Of a DNA stretch of 64,000 nt, positions 1 to 10,901 are shown one piece after another. The DNA is from Symsagittifera roscoffensis (lineage: Eukaryota > Xenacoelomorpha > Acoela > Convolutidae): contig NW_026971278.1 of assembly GCF_963678635.1 (NCBI RefSeq), positions 41,393-105,392 of the forward strand. Direction: 5' to 3'. The notes beneath the pieces are model-generated. The model was not told where the DNA came from. It saw only the letters and a program-made list of their open reading frames with translations, and did no database searches. A program made the translations under genes and the position numbers. Numbering within the stretch: the stretch's first letter is position 1; each line of letters opens with the position of its first letter.

Positions 1-1462
1 TATTGTCAACCAAGGTCAACGACAACCAGCAAATTATAAGGCGCACCAATTGGAGGGTGATACTGCAGATTCAGCGGAACTTCTTAAAAGGATCGGATCG
101 AGGAGGAAACAGTAATTTCATTTTCTACTGCCCATCCGATGCAGAGGTCCATTAGAAAAAGGAACCCTTCCATTCGAAACGGACTGGCCTGTACCCATGC
201 TTCAATGACTAGAATCCAAGAGCCATGAGGCTATACAATAGCAGTGTCTCAACCCAAAAAGAAGTGGTTCAGCAGCGGTCACAGCCAATTGTGCTTGCTA
301 TAAAGATATCTCTTTGGGCTGCGGCAGGAAGAGACTGGTACCATACGCTGAGAATTTTCCAACTTAATGGAGAGTTCAAAAGAAGTAGAAACGACTACTG
401 TTTGTTCACGATTAGGGGAACAATTGAATCAGTGATTTATCGGCTGGTTTGTGTAGATGACATTATCATTGGATGCAGATTTTAAGACAAAATTGACAGG
501 ATGAGGGGCTGTTTCTTAGAACGATTCAATATGAACGACAGAGGCGTATTGTCCTGGTTCCTGGAAATGCAGGTCAAGCAGTCACGTGGAACGGTAACAG
601 TGAATCAATCACGTTACATCAAGGACTGTTCAGAGCGTTTTAGCCTAGCTGACTGCAAATGAGTGGGCACACCCACCAGCTGAAATCAGCGCACAACTGT
701 CAAACAAGGACTGCCCTGAAGCTGGGTCAACACAGGCAGTGTCCATGATGGCTGAGGACTACGAGGGGCCTTGTAGGTTCATAACTGTACATATCTAAGC
801 AAACAAGGCCGAATATCCTGGCTAATGTGAAGCAACTCTCCCGTTTACTGGAGAATCCGGAAGGGTTGCACTGTGTCGCTGCAAAGAGAGTTTTTCGTTT
901 TCTGAAGGTGAACAAAGATCGGGAGATGTGCTAAAGCAAAGACATTGATGGTATAAAACTGCATGGAACCGTAGATGCTGACTGGGCTGGAGATCCGGAT
1001 GATAGAATGTCATCTACCGGCTACAGTTTTCATTTGCAGAAGACGGGGCAGAAATCAGTTGGAGCACCAAGAAGCAGCCATCTGCAGACATATTTACCAG
1101 TGAGGTTGAGAACCAAGAAATGGCAGCAGCAGTTTACAAGGCTTTGTAACTGCGATCAATTCCTGACGAGATGGGCGTGGTGGATAACGTACCAATATTC
1201 AACAAGGAGGACAACAGTAGGTAGAGCTGCATAAAGATGTGCAAGAATCCTTTCATGCAGAAACGAACGACGCACGTCGATGTGAAGTACCACTTTGTTC
1301 GACATTTAGTGGAAGATGAGACAGTCGAACTCCAGTTTTGTCCTAAAGAGATCCTCTAAGCTCACTTGATGACGAAAGCCCTGAGAAAGGCTAAGTTGGT
1401 CAGTCAAACCTTGATGGGTTGCAGTCTGATATTGGTCAAAACCAATTCAACCTGAGTGGGGG
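1..1462 (+). pseudogene. Ty1/copia pol remnant (RT to RNase H end)
   Basis: Read across several frame changes and stops, this stretch gives the second half of a Ty1/copia Pol polyprotein. The RT part at about 330-480 has NDYCLFT and the catalytic box as VCVDDIIIG (C where Y is usual), followed by a connection region to about 660. TRPNILANV lies near 810 and the RNase H region DADWAGDPDDR near 970-1000, then STGYSFH. The last part (about 1240-1440) matches the usual C-terminal tail before the 3' LTR. In a live element this enzyme copies genomic RNA to DNA in cytoplasmic particles. Stops and frameshifts show that this copy is dead. The window edge cuts the 5' part. Confidence 0.75.
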
Positions 1463-1669
1463 TGTTGAGGTCAGACCATCTCAAAGTCAGACAGATTAAT
1501 TGAAGCGAATCAGTTTGGCGGTCAAAAATGATCAAACTCAGACAACGTCAACTAGTGAGCACAAACTATTTAATTAGGAGCACCAAATCAGTAAATAATT
1601 AAGTGGTACTTTTGTGATATTTAGTTTGTCATGTCATTTATCTTCCCTTTCTCAATTCATTTTTCAACA
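1463..1669 (+). repeat. Candidate 3' LTR of the copia remnant
   Basis: The stretch begins TGTTGA right after a purine tract (GAGTGGGGG) and ends TCAACA, the classic copia LTR inverted ends; the purine tract is the expected plus-strand primer site. Length is 207 bp. The partner LTR is outside the window, so the borders rest on these ends only. Confidence 0.5.
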
Positions 1670-2276
1670 ACCACTACCTCTTCTCAATCCTCAGTTCAAA
1701 CCTCAGATTCTATCTCAATCTCTAACCCCAGCACTTAATAATAGTTGCTCTAACTTTTAATCTTAATATAATTAGGGCAAAGCCCTGAATGTTACGACTT
1801 CCCTCTAAATGGCCTCGGATAGTTTTGAAAATTGAATATTCGCAAAACTACGAATTTTAGGCTGATACTATCAAAAACACCACTCAGCTGCTTCAATTCA
1901 ATTTCGAACATCTTTGTACTACGGGATAATAAAAAGAGCAGTTTTGGGCATTCTCATGGCATGACTCTATAGTGGTGTGCAAACTCGGCTGGCATCATGC
2001 AGATCAACAGGTCGATCTTCCAAAGAACCAAAGTTTTGTAGAAGTGACGTGAATCAAAAACACCCCGAGCATATAAAATCCTCACTTTCTTCGAAAGTCA
2101 GAACAATCATCACGATAAATGGAACTGAAATGGAACAGGGGAGCAACAAGGTTACTCATAACATAGATGTCAGCGTTTATTGGAATAAAAATTTTCAAAC
2201 ACAGTATCAAACGAAACGTTCAAAATTTTCATTCGTCATTAAAAAAGATGGCACGTATGTGTGTAGATTTCTATGA
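1670..2276. other. Gene-free repeat-like DNA
   Basis: No gene is recognised. Phrases here (a CCCCGAGCATA segment near 2060 followed by AAAGTCAGAACAATCA) recur in altered form near 6390, 7390 and 8205, so this is probably a diverged copy of the interspersed repeat described at 6-8 kb. The 99-residue ORF at 1977-2276 has no recognisable content. Confidence 0.4.
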
Positions 2277-3008
2277 ACGAACTTTTTCAACTGGTTTTTA
2301 AAAGGTCTGAAATCAGTGTTCTGAAATTTTGAGTTCTTATTTTGAAAGAGACTTTTTATGCCGCATTTTGTTTACTCTTCATAATTTTGCAAACAAAATC
2401 ACAGCTGAAAATTTTTTTTGAGTTTAAAGGTCAAGGCAGATTTTAGACAATATAAAATTTTTTTGTCGAAAAATGTTGCTTAAAACATCAAAAATTTTCT
2501 TGTAAAAAAGATCGGCGGGAGTCAAATAATCTGCTATTTCCTCAAAATTGGTTATAAAACGTTTTGCCAGAGGAGTTAGAGAAAAACGTATAAATTTATT
2601 TATGGATGAGCTAATCTGATTAAGCAAGGCAAAAATTTGCAATTCGTTATTTATTTGTTTAACAAACTCAATTAATAATCTAACAAGTTTCAAGTTAATC
2701 TAATAATTGTATGATCGATCAAGTTGACGGAAATTGCATAAGTGGAGTCCCGGGTCGAGATCTCGCTCAAAAACCGCTCAAGATTTGAGCGGTTTGAGCG
2801 GTTTTCCAGCAAGATTTGAGCGGTTTGAGCGGTTTGAGCGGTTTGGGCGGTTTGGGCGGTTTGGGCGTTTTTTTTTTGGAAAAACTGCTCAAACCGCTCA
2901 AATCTTGCTTAAAAAACCGCTCATTTCTTGCAGTGATTTTTGAACGGTTTTTCAAGCAAGATTTGAGCGGTTTTTGAGCGGTCTTCCCGGGTCGAGGTCT
3001 CAGACTCA

Positions 3009-3118
3009 TGTCCATGCTTTCGCGACAAAACTTTGGCATGTCCAGACTTTCCAGACCAAAATTAGGCATGTCCAGGCTTTGGCGACCAAAACATGGCATT
3101 TCCAGACTTTTGCGACCA
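3009..3118. repeat. 30-bp tandem repeat, ~3.7 copies
   Basis: Units start with TGTCCA(G/T)(A/G)CTTT and end TTGGCA or TAGGCA; three full copies and one partial are visible. The period is a multiple of three, which keeps ORFs open on both strands by chance. Confidence 0.75.
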
Positions 3119-3337
3119 TGATGATCCGTTGCGACTATCATCCGTTGCAGACCGAAGCGGAGACGGTGCGACCAAGATTATATAGACGGATACGATGCAC
3201 AGTACTATGGATACCTGTGGTCTGAGGTACGTATCACTGTCACAGGAATTTCAAAAGCATGAATTAGAAAGCAGAGTGTTCAGTATTCATTGTGGTACGT
3301 AATTTATATTGGCTTCGCTGCGCGAATCTAGTTACAT

Positions 3338-3410
3338 GGCAGCATGGCCTAAATGATAAGGCTTCTGACATCGAATCAGAAGATTGGGGGTTCGAATCCC
3401 TCAGTGGTCT
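3338..3410 (+). tRNA. Degenerate tRNA-Arg(UCG)-like sequence
   Basis: The 73-nt stretch folds as a tRNA. The D arm is GCC/GGC (3347-3362). The anticodon stem TCTGA/TCAGA pairs perfectly (3364-3380) around loop CATCGAA with anticodon TCG (3371-3373). The T arm GGGGG-TTCGAAT-CCCTC gives a perfect B box. It resembles arginine tRNAs, but the acceptor stem has two mismatches and two wobble pairs and position 33 is A instead of the near-invariant U. A TTTTT run follows. It sits inside the nested repeat insertion, so it is more likely a pseudo-tRNA or SINE head than a working tRNA. Confidence 0.5.
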
Positions 3411-5405
3411 ACTTTTTATTATTAAATCTTGCGCGGTTTTTGAGTGGTTTTTTTAGATAAACCGCTCAAAACCGTTCAAATCTTGCGCGGTTTTTGAGCG
3501 GTTTTTTTAGATAAACCGTTCAAAAACCGCTCAAACCGCTCCTTTTGAAGCAAGATTTTGAGCGTAATTGTCTAAAAAAACCGCTCAAACCGCTCAAATC
3601 TTGCTTCAAATTAGGTGAAAAATTTCGACTCAGTGAGGACGGATGAGATCAAAATTTTTGAGATCAACAATACAATCAGCCTACCCTCCCCCCCCCCCCC
3701 TACTTAGTAAACTACCGTAGAATGTCTTCCCCAAGCATGTATTAAATCTGGAAACTAATTATGTATTATGCATTTCAAACAAAACGCCCAAAGAATATGT
3801 TTTAAATTTACTGATGAGGCACTTCGTTTAAAGGTTCTTAAAGATCTAAGTTAATGTATTTTCAATCAGTTATTTTTTAGCAAAACTGTTTTTTTTGTAT
3901 AAAATTACGTTATAATTAAAATCAGTTACTTAAGACTCCATATTCCCCCTGAGTTGGTTTGAGGATAATTTGTAGCTTTGATCCCATTATAAACGCAGTT
4001 CTGACCGGGTTAAAATTTTTCAAAACCAACGTTGCTGCGGCAAAAAAGCAGACTAAAATACTAAAATCTGACGTTTATCAAAGTTTATCTTAGAAATAGT
4101 TTTTCACAGTTTTTCCAAAAATTAATTGAATCATCGCTCAAATCAAAACTATACACGCTGAGTGGATACTTAGGGAAATTTTCTGACAGCTAAAATTGCC
4201 TAAAGTGTGAGCAGATGAATAGGATATGTTTTCCATAAGCAAGTAACGCATAACGCATCCTTTCAGCCAGCAGATTGTTCAAACATAAATCAAAAAGATT
4301 GTTCGTATTTGTTTAAGTTTCTCAGAACGAATTGTTTCAACTGGCTTTTTGAGGATCTGAAATCAGGCATCTGAAATTTCGAATTTTTGTTTTGAAAAAG
4401 AATTTTTATGCAGCATCTGCTTAAGCCCCATAACTTTGCAAAAAAAGTTCACATCTGAAAAATTTATTGAAGTCAAAGCTCAAGGGATATTAGAGACAAT
4501 ACAATAATATTTTTGTCGAAAATATTACTCAAAACTTCAAAATTTTTCCTGCAAAATAGATCCACCGGAGTCAAATAATCTGCCATTTCCTCAAAAAGTG
4601 ATAAAAAAACATCCTTTCACCAGAGGAGTTTGAGATTAAAGTATAAATTTATCAGGTGATGAGCAAATTTGAATAAGCAACACAAAAATTTGCAATTGGC
4701 TATTTGGTTGTTTAACAAACCCAAATATTTATAGGGCAAACCTCAATTTAACCCAATAATTCTATGACGTGAATTGCATAAGTGGAGTGGGGACGGACGA
4801 GGTGAAGATTTTTGGCATCAAACTTACAACTCCCCCTCCCCCTAAGTGAACTACCGTAGAATGTCCTCCCCAAGCATATATTAGTTCTGAAAACTAATTA
4901 TAATTTAAGTATGCTTTTCAATCAAATCGCCTACATAAATTGTTTTATTTTTGCTTATGACGGATTGAAGTTGAGTGTCGTTAAAGACCGAAATTAATGT
5001 ATTTTCAATCAGTTTTTTCATTGAATTAATTTCTTTCGTATAGATTTAAGCTTTATTAAAAGTCAGTTCCTTAAAACCAACATTGCTGCGGCATAAAAAC
5101 TAACTGTTGATGGAAAACGCAATCCTAAATTACTTTTTTCGGGTGCTGTCAGCGCACGGCTAACCATTATTTCATACCCATCAGTAGAAAAAAATAAAAA
5201 CTGTAAAGTTTCACAGGTTAAAAAAACGAAATTTGGTTCAAAAATCGTTGTTCAAAAGTGGGCCAAAAATAATTTTCTTTTCGTTCAAATCAAAATTATA
5301 CAAACTGAGTGGAATTTTTGGGAAATTTTCTGAAAAATAAATTTGCTTAAGTGTGAGCAATTGAATATGATATTGTTTCCCAACCTTAATCACGCATCCT
5401 TTATT

Positions 5406-6000
5406 TTGTGATTTTATAAATAATTAGTACTATTTTCAAATCTTTTAAAACAACTAATTTTTTATTAAAAAAAACTTCTGGGAGCTCCATCATCAGCAAA
5501 AAATCATTCATATGAATTTTCTTGTTTTTGATATTGTGGTTTTTAAAAACTATTTCAAAGCTACTGTGTTCGTAATTTATAAAAAAAAAGAATTACAAAA
5601 ACCTATTATTTGATGCCAATTTCATCAAGAACGCCATTTTATAGAACCCTGTACGACGTGCTGAATTTTTGAGTTTTTTGTATTAGATGCCAACTTGAAA
5701 AATTGTCAAAAGCGGCAAAAGTTTACATTAAAAATTTTAACAGCAAATTCCAAGTGTTTACCAGCTAATCAAGCGGAACTAGAGAAACTTCAATCAATTG
5801 TTTTCTAGCAACTCTTAAAGGAGTTAGATTTTTTAATGGCACTCTTTCTGCTCTTTCAATTTTGTAACTGAACTCCTTCGAAATTATGAAGCATTAGCAG
5901 TACCAGTCAATTTGAAAAAAAAGTTTACTATCATGCCTCAACTAGCATGCCTCAATTTATAGAGCAGTTAAAAGACCAGCAACAACGTGAAAAAATTAAA
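5406..6000. other. Gene-free AT-rich stretch
   Basis: AT-rich with many A and T runs; I see no gene, RNA or clear repeat here. Confidence 0.5.
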
Positions 6001-6445
6001 TGTAAAAAAATAAAACTATTTTTTTTTAATTTGAGATGTTTTTAAAAAAAAATCCTCCCACACGCCATATAAAGTACAAAGTGATAAATTTTGCTCCTAA
6101 TAACAAATTAATCATGACAAATAAGCTTCCTTCAACTAATTTGGAACGATTTCTAAGACGGATTAAATCTCCACTTTCACGTTATTAGCGCCAAATAATT
6201 CGCGCGTTAATTGTCCCAAATTGGTCAAAACGACAATCTTCAAACCCCATAACTTTCAGAAAAATGATCATAGATGAAATCACTTTTTTGTTTTAAGCTC
6301 AGGACTGCAATACTTTTTATATAATATAAAAAAAAATCCGTCAAAAATGGCTAGTTAAAAATTCAAGTTTTGTCTGAAGAAAAAATCACCCCGAGCACAA
6401 ATATTCCGTTACTTCCGTTACGAAAGTCGGACCAATACTAGAAAA
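6001..6445. repeat. Interspersed repeat, copy 1 (uninterrupted)
   Basis: Landmarks are CACACGCCATATAAAGTACAAA (6060), CTTCCTTCAACTAATTTGGA (6127), GCGTTAATTGTCCCAAATTGG (6203), TCCGTCAAAAATGGCTAG (6337) and a CCGAGCACAAATATTCCGTT tail (6392). The same order is found at 7420-8225, where two further insertions interrupt it; a shorter match lies at 7105-7285. No coding content. Confidence 0.6.
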
Positions 6446-7104
6446 AAAATGATGTAAACAAATAAGATATGCGGAACCAATATCTAACTTCTAATAAAAC
6501 TTAACGAAAATAAGGTAACTATAGTAATCACCATCAGATCCAAACCGCTCGCATTTTGAAAAAGTTTTAAATAATTCGATTTTTTAATTTGAAATAATTT
6601 GGTGTAATTTTCGATTAGTTTTTAGAAAAGGAAAATCTAAAATCAAAAGTTGTGAAAGTTCAAGTTTTTTTCACTTGTTTTTCATGAATTTTTTTCTTTT
6701 TGAAAATTGCTACAGTTTGTCAGGGAAAGTTATTGGGACAAACATCTTGCCAAAAATCGTTTCGAATAAATAATGTAGTGCGAAAAAATATGCCACTTTT
6801 AAATAATTTGCGCTGGTTGTCGTAATTGTTTTATTCGAAGCCCGCACATAATTCAGTTAAGGCTACAAAACTTAGCAGTTTTAAAACTCTGGGAACATAA
6901 CTATAATTAGCCACAATTGACAAACTTTTTCAGATTGAGAACTATGCTTTGAATTTCTGAAATCGGTGTGATTAAAAACTTAAGTATTGAATTTTCTGTT
7001 AGTTTTTTGAAAATCATAAAAAACAAGACTGGTCGTATCCGACTGCGAAGCTCTGAATGTTCCGACTGCCTTTTAAGGTCAATGGAGCAGTAATAACATA
7101 AACA

Positions 7105-7285
7105 ATTAAATGTAATAACAATAAAAATGAATTTTTTTTTCTAATTTGAGGTTCATTTTGTAAAAATCAAGCCTACACACGCCATATAAAGTACAAAGGT
7201 ATAATTTTAGTTCGTAGTAACATATCAATTATGGCAAATAATCTTCTTTCAACCAATTCGGAACAATTTCTAAAACTTAGATCTT
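7105..7285. repeat. Interspersed repeat, copy 2 (partial)
   Basis: It shares the ACACGCCATATAAAGTACAAA segment and the following CTTTCAACCAATTCGGAACAATTTCTAA-type segment with the copies at 6001 and 7420, and then diverges. Confidence 0.55.
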
Positions 7286-7750
7286 TTTAAATTTGAACTC
7301 AGGAAGTCGATATCTTCAATGGTGTATGAAAAATTTTGTTGAAAACTTCTATTTCGATCGGCGAAAATAGACTGAACAAAAAACCACACCGAGCATAAAT
7401 ATTCCGTATAAAAAAAAATAAATGAAATAAAATAAAATGAAATTTTTTTTCTAAAATTTGAAATTTTTTATGAAAATCATCCCCCCACACGCCATATAAA
7501 TTACAAAAAGATAGATTTCGTTCCTTGTAACAAATCAATTATGGCAAATAAGCTTCCTTCAACCAATTTGGAACGATTTCTAAGATTAATGTTCAAATTC
7601 AAATAAATGCATTAAGGGACGTCGGAGGAGAACCAAGGGAGGAAGGAGGAAGGACTCTCATCTCCAATCTGTACTCATTGCTAGGACACGAGGGAAAACG
7701 CAGCCGCATTTGAATATGGAATTTATCCGATACCCTCAATTTCTCGACAC

Positions 7751-7795
7751 CTGTTAACGCGTAAGCGCAATAAATATCCGTTTACGCGTTAACAG
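7751..7795. other. Perfect 14-bp hairpin in the first insertion
   Basis: CTGTTAACGCGTAA at 7751-7764 is followed after 17 bases by its exact reverse complement at 7782-7795. It lies at the inner edge of the extra DNA in repeat copy 3 and may be the subterminal end of a small DNA transposon. Confidence 0.6.
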
Positions 7796-7943
7796 TGCGA
7801 AATATATTTCGCGTTAATTTTCCCAAATTGGCCAAAATAGCTAGCTGTAAACCTCCATAATTTTACCAAAATTGATCACAGGTGAAATAAATATTCAAAA
7901 TTAAGCCCAAAACAACAATACCTTTTGAATGATAAAAAAAATC

Positions 7944-8145
7944 CATTACGAGGCCAAACTGTGCACTGGATAGGAGCACAACTTTGTGTCTGTATTTTCC
8001 TGGATTCCAGAGACAAGTCTTTATACATGTTTAAATTTTGTCGGAACGATCAAAGAAAATGAAAGAACAAAAGAAGAACGAAGGGAGCGTCCTTGTCGCG
8101 GAATCCGCTTACAATGCACAAAATGCACAGTTTGGCCTCGTAATG
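7944..8145. mobile_element. 202-bp MITE with perfect 22-bp terminal inverted repeats
   Basis: Bases 7944-7965 and 8124-8145 are exact reverse complements (the ends read CATTACGAGG and CCTCGTAATG). The paralogous copy at about 6337 shows the empty site: AAAATCCGTC there becomes AAAATC-element-TCCGTC here, implying a 2-bp TC target duplication. The interior contains only a short ORF with no similarity. The superfamily cannot be named from the ends. Confidence 0.75.
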
Positions 8146-8225
8146 TCCGTCAAAGATGGCTAGTTAAAGGTTCATTTGTCTGAAGAAAAAACCCACCCCA
8201 AGCACAAATATTCCGTTACTTTCGG

Positions 8226-9041
8226 TATGAAAGTCGGAACAAGAAAATCTAAAGTTATTTATAAAATTGAGAACATTGTTACCTGATGTTGGCTAACTTA
8301 ACATGCTGTAATTGTGTTTCGGTTAAAAAAAAAACTGTACATTGTTAATTAAAATAACATGACTAGATCAAGTTTTGATATTTAAATTGCCCTTATTCTC
8401 ATTTTAAAATTAAACCTTCATAAAAGTATCATAATGAAATTTTGTCAAAGGTAGAGATGTTACAAGAGAGTCAAATAACCAAACCGGTAAGTAAAAAGTG
8501 TGAACTAAATTTTGAGGATTACTGCTTCTTTAACTGTGATTTATTGTGTCAAGCTAACTAGAGGCAGATTATCAAGATGTCACAATTTTTAGAAAGAACT
8601 GTCAGAAGGCTTAAACGGTCTTCAGGAACAGAAATTATTTTAAAAAACCGATGTAGATGACTTCAAGAGATGCACGGACTTAAATTGGGTACCTGTTTTC
8701 AACCTTTATCATACAATTTCCTTATACAAGAGATTACCTTCTCCACACAATTTCATAAAATGAGTCTGTGTAAAAAAAAACTCATAGAATTTTTTTCGTA
8801 TAAGAATTCTATAATAGTTATCTATTATGTGACTACAAAAATTTTTCAGTATGCTAAAATTCTAATTTTGAAAATAAAAAAAAAATCAGTGAAAATTTTT
8901 ATTCTTATGTTCAATCGCAAAATCACTTCAATGATAAAAAAATTTAGTCCAGACTCAATTTTACGCATGCACAAATTAAACTAAATTATCTATGAATACC
9001 TTGAGTGAAAACTGACATTTTTTATGTTCAGATAAACCTTT
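8226..9041. other. Gene-free AT-rich stretch
   Basis: AT-rich intergenic DNA. The 104-residue ORF at 8670-8984 is made of lysine, isoleucine and phenylalanine codons expected from AT-rich sequence and resembles nothing. Confidence 0.5.
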
Positions 9042-9654
9042 TGATATCCGATGCGGTATCGAGTGAAAACGAATTGTAATTCAATAAGGTATTCTGTTCT
9101 ATTAAACTTTGTTTTCTCTTTTCTTTTAACTTGGTTACTGAGAGATAGATCAACACTGAGGAACTCTGACCTCTCAACTAAGTCTCAATGTCACAACACA
9201 CTGTGACCTTGAGTATACCATGAAATTAATAAGAAAGCACCGCAGGTTGGTAGTACATATATAATCAATTACTGCTGTTGCAGTAGCAGTATGACACACC
9301 CCCCTCGGTAAAACAAATTATTCAACATGTGTAGGATAATTTATCTTCAAAAAAGTTTAATATACTCAGTTCGCAAGAAAGTTTTTGAGTTACTGAAGAA
9401 TTAGTTCATGATTTTTTTTTTCAGTTTTCCTCCAGCTCTATTTTCCAGCTCGGATTCCAGTCCACTCCTTCATCCAGCGTTGCATAACCAAATTTCCGCC
9501 TGAGTAGGTGTCGTTCGAGCGTTTTTAATTTCGATTCTACAGACCTATCACTTCGTTCCTTGAAGTATCTCAGTCTTCTACGGTATTCCTGAAGTGCCGT
9601 TTTAAGAAGTGCCCCCCTGTCAGATTCTCTATGATCTCTTTAATTGAGTGCTTG
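9042..9654 (-). repeat. 3' LTR of the 7.4-kb gypsy element
   Basis: Same length as the 5' LTR, with no gaps. The end of the element's last coding region runs into this LTR, to a stop near 9413. Confidence 0.9.
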
Positions 9655-9790
9655 ATCGGGTCACCAAAACGTTTCGGTTCTTTATTCTTTGTTTGCCTGG
9701 AGCTTCGCCTGACACTCGACTCCTCCGCACTTGACTCGTCGGAGAATCCTTGTGGCGGTTCAAATGCTGTGTCTCTTTCCGAAATTGGTT
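9413..9790 (-). pseudogene. End of the gypsy polyprotein reading into the 3' LTR
   Basis: From about 9790 a frame reads PPQGFSDE, VRRSSRQTKN and KRFGDPIKHS, the common retroelement tail style, and enters the LTR at 9654. After a run of six Gs (9611-9616 on the - strand) the frame that stays open is shifted by one base; it then runs to a stop near 9413 with LLKTALQEYRRRL and DWNPSWKIELEEN. Both LTR copies have the same six-base run. Confidence 0.6.
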
Positions 9791-9860
9791 GAAAATTTCC
9801 TCTAATGTCGTCCGCGACTCTTTGAACCCCACGTTTTAGTAATTAGTCTGCAAACTTTTC

Positions 9861-10901
9861 TCATTCGGATGGTGCCAAATTTCGATTTTGGAATTTATCT
9901 AATATGTCCTCTGGAGATGTTTGGGAATCAATACATTTCAATTTTGTCCGCTGTTTTGTTTTAGGAGTAGAACTCGTCTGAGTGTTGTGGCCCAACTTCC
10001 CCAACTTTGATGTTGATTGATCCTGCCCCGGATCAGCTGCTGTCGCAGTTTTATCTGTAAGATTGTGTTGATTGCTTTGAGTTTTCTTTTCTTTGGCTTT
10101 CTTGTCCGTCCTCTTTTTGTCGCTCCCCTCTGCCGGTGAACTTGGACCCGCCAAATTCGGTTTCGCTCTTTTGATAGCTAAGTTGAGATCCCCTCCTGCG
10201 TTTGTGTCTTTGGAAGTCACAACTGTTTGGCTCTGTTGAAATCGGTCTACGGGGTTCGCCGCATCCGCTATTTCCATATCTCGTTGTAATTCTTCGTCTG
10301 ACCCGATATCCTCGAGTGCTTCAGGGGAACTGATCCTTTGAAATTTTTTCGTAGGCTCTGCCAATGGGCTATTATTCTTACTCCGCTGATTCTCGTGTGT
10401 TAGAACTGTTCTCGATTGTGCAATGTCCGATTTCCGGTAAATAGAGCCTGTTGTCGTCTTAATAGTTGAGTCTGATTCAGACGCAATTTTACCTTTCATT
10501 TGCTTTGTCAGTGCCTGTCCACTTTTCCGTAACGGGTCCTTTCTTAGAATTGTCTTCGGCGGGGATTTATTTTGCTCTGGTTCTTTGTCCTCGATAAATC
10601 CCTTCTCCCAGGAGTATATCATCTCCTTTCGTAGATCAGGATTTAATAATCCGGTCTCGTCCACCATTCGCCAAATATCATTTTTAGCAGCATCTCTTCT
10701 TTCGTGATTCCAGCGGGCATTCGCCTCCAGCAGTTCTTTTAGGGCTTTAGCCCATTGTCTATCCTTGTCAGAATTTACTTGCTGCTTATGCAGTGGGCTT
10801 GTGTCCCTGCTGAGTTGTCCTTTTCGTACTATCTTGAGGTTCTCTCTTGATTGGTCGATTCTGCGTTTCAATTGAGATGCTGTCAATGCTGAGCGTTCCA
10901 A
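9861..10901 (-). CDS. Integrase C-terminal charged extension (7.4-kb gypsy element)
   Basis: 346 residues rich in K, S, T, Q and D with no chromodomain or GPY/F motif visible. The frame is already open at the right end (similarity to integrase flank reads in from about 11160), so the first residue given by the ORF is not a real start. It is an unusually long disordered-looking tail; I cannot assign a role. Confidence 0.6.
   Translation of the reverse strand: MERSALTASQLKRRIDQSRENLKIVRKGQLSRDTSPLHKQQVNSDKDRQWAKALKELLEANARWNHERRDAAKNDIWRMVDETGLLNPDLRKEMIYSWEKGFIEDKEPEQNKSPPKTILRKDPLRKSGQALTKQMKGKIASESDSTIKTTTGSIYRKSDIAQSRTVLTHENQRSKNNSPLAEPTKKFQRISSPEALEDIGSDEELQRDMEIADAANPVDRFQQSQTVVTSKDTNAGGDLNLAIKRAKPNLAGPSSPAEGSDKKRTDKKAKEKKTQSNQHNLTDKTATAADPGQDQSTSKLGKLGHNTQTSSTPKTKQRTKLKCIDSQTSPEDILDKFQNRNLAPSE

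Larger units (their letters stand above)
2749..3628. repeat. Nested foldback-like insertion built of AGCGGTTTG repeats
   Basis: The second duplication copy reads straight through at about 4787, whereas the first is split here, which gives the insertion borders. The insert has runs of AGCGGTTTG in one orientation (2767-2870) and the complement CCGCTCAAA in the other (2880-2925 and 3460-3604), so the ends can fold together. CCCGGGTCGAG occurs at about 2750 and 2986. Between lie a 30-bp tandem repeat and a tRNA-like sequence. ORFs here are repeat artefacts. Confidence 0.6.
2277..5405. repeat. Diverged tandem duplication of a ~1.1-kb unit, first copy interrupted
   Basis: Two copies run side by side: 2277-4270 and 4325-5405. 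Matching landmarks in order are a TTTCAACTGG segment (2288 and 4336), GAATTGCATAAGTGGAGT-like ends (2732-2748 and 4770-4787), AACTACCGTAGAATGTC (3711 and 4849), CCCCAAGCAT (3731 and 4871), AATGTATTTTCAATCAGTT (3855 and 4997), TTGCTGCGGC (4030 and 5086) and CTGAGTGGA (4159 and 5318). The first copy carries an extra block of about 880 bp at 2749-3628. No coding potential is recognised, so this is probably a non-autonomous transposon or satellite-like unit. Confidence 0.6.
7420..8225. repeat. Interspersed repeat, copy 3, with two insertions
   Basis: It carries all landmarks of the copy at 6001-6445, but about 210 extra bases sit near 7590-7800 and a 202-bp inverted-repeat element at 7944-8145. 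Comparing the copies gives the insertion points directly. Confidence 0.6.

Noticed and set aside
1977-2276. 99-residue + strand ORF
   Set aside because: It lies in non-coding repeat sequence whose other copies are not open in this frame.
2734-3225. ORFs of 69, 124 and 83 residues on both strands
   Set aside because: Produced by the 9-bp and 30-bp tandem repeats (periods are multiples of three); the peptides are simple RFGRFERF or KPLKPLK runs.
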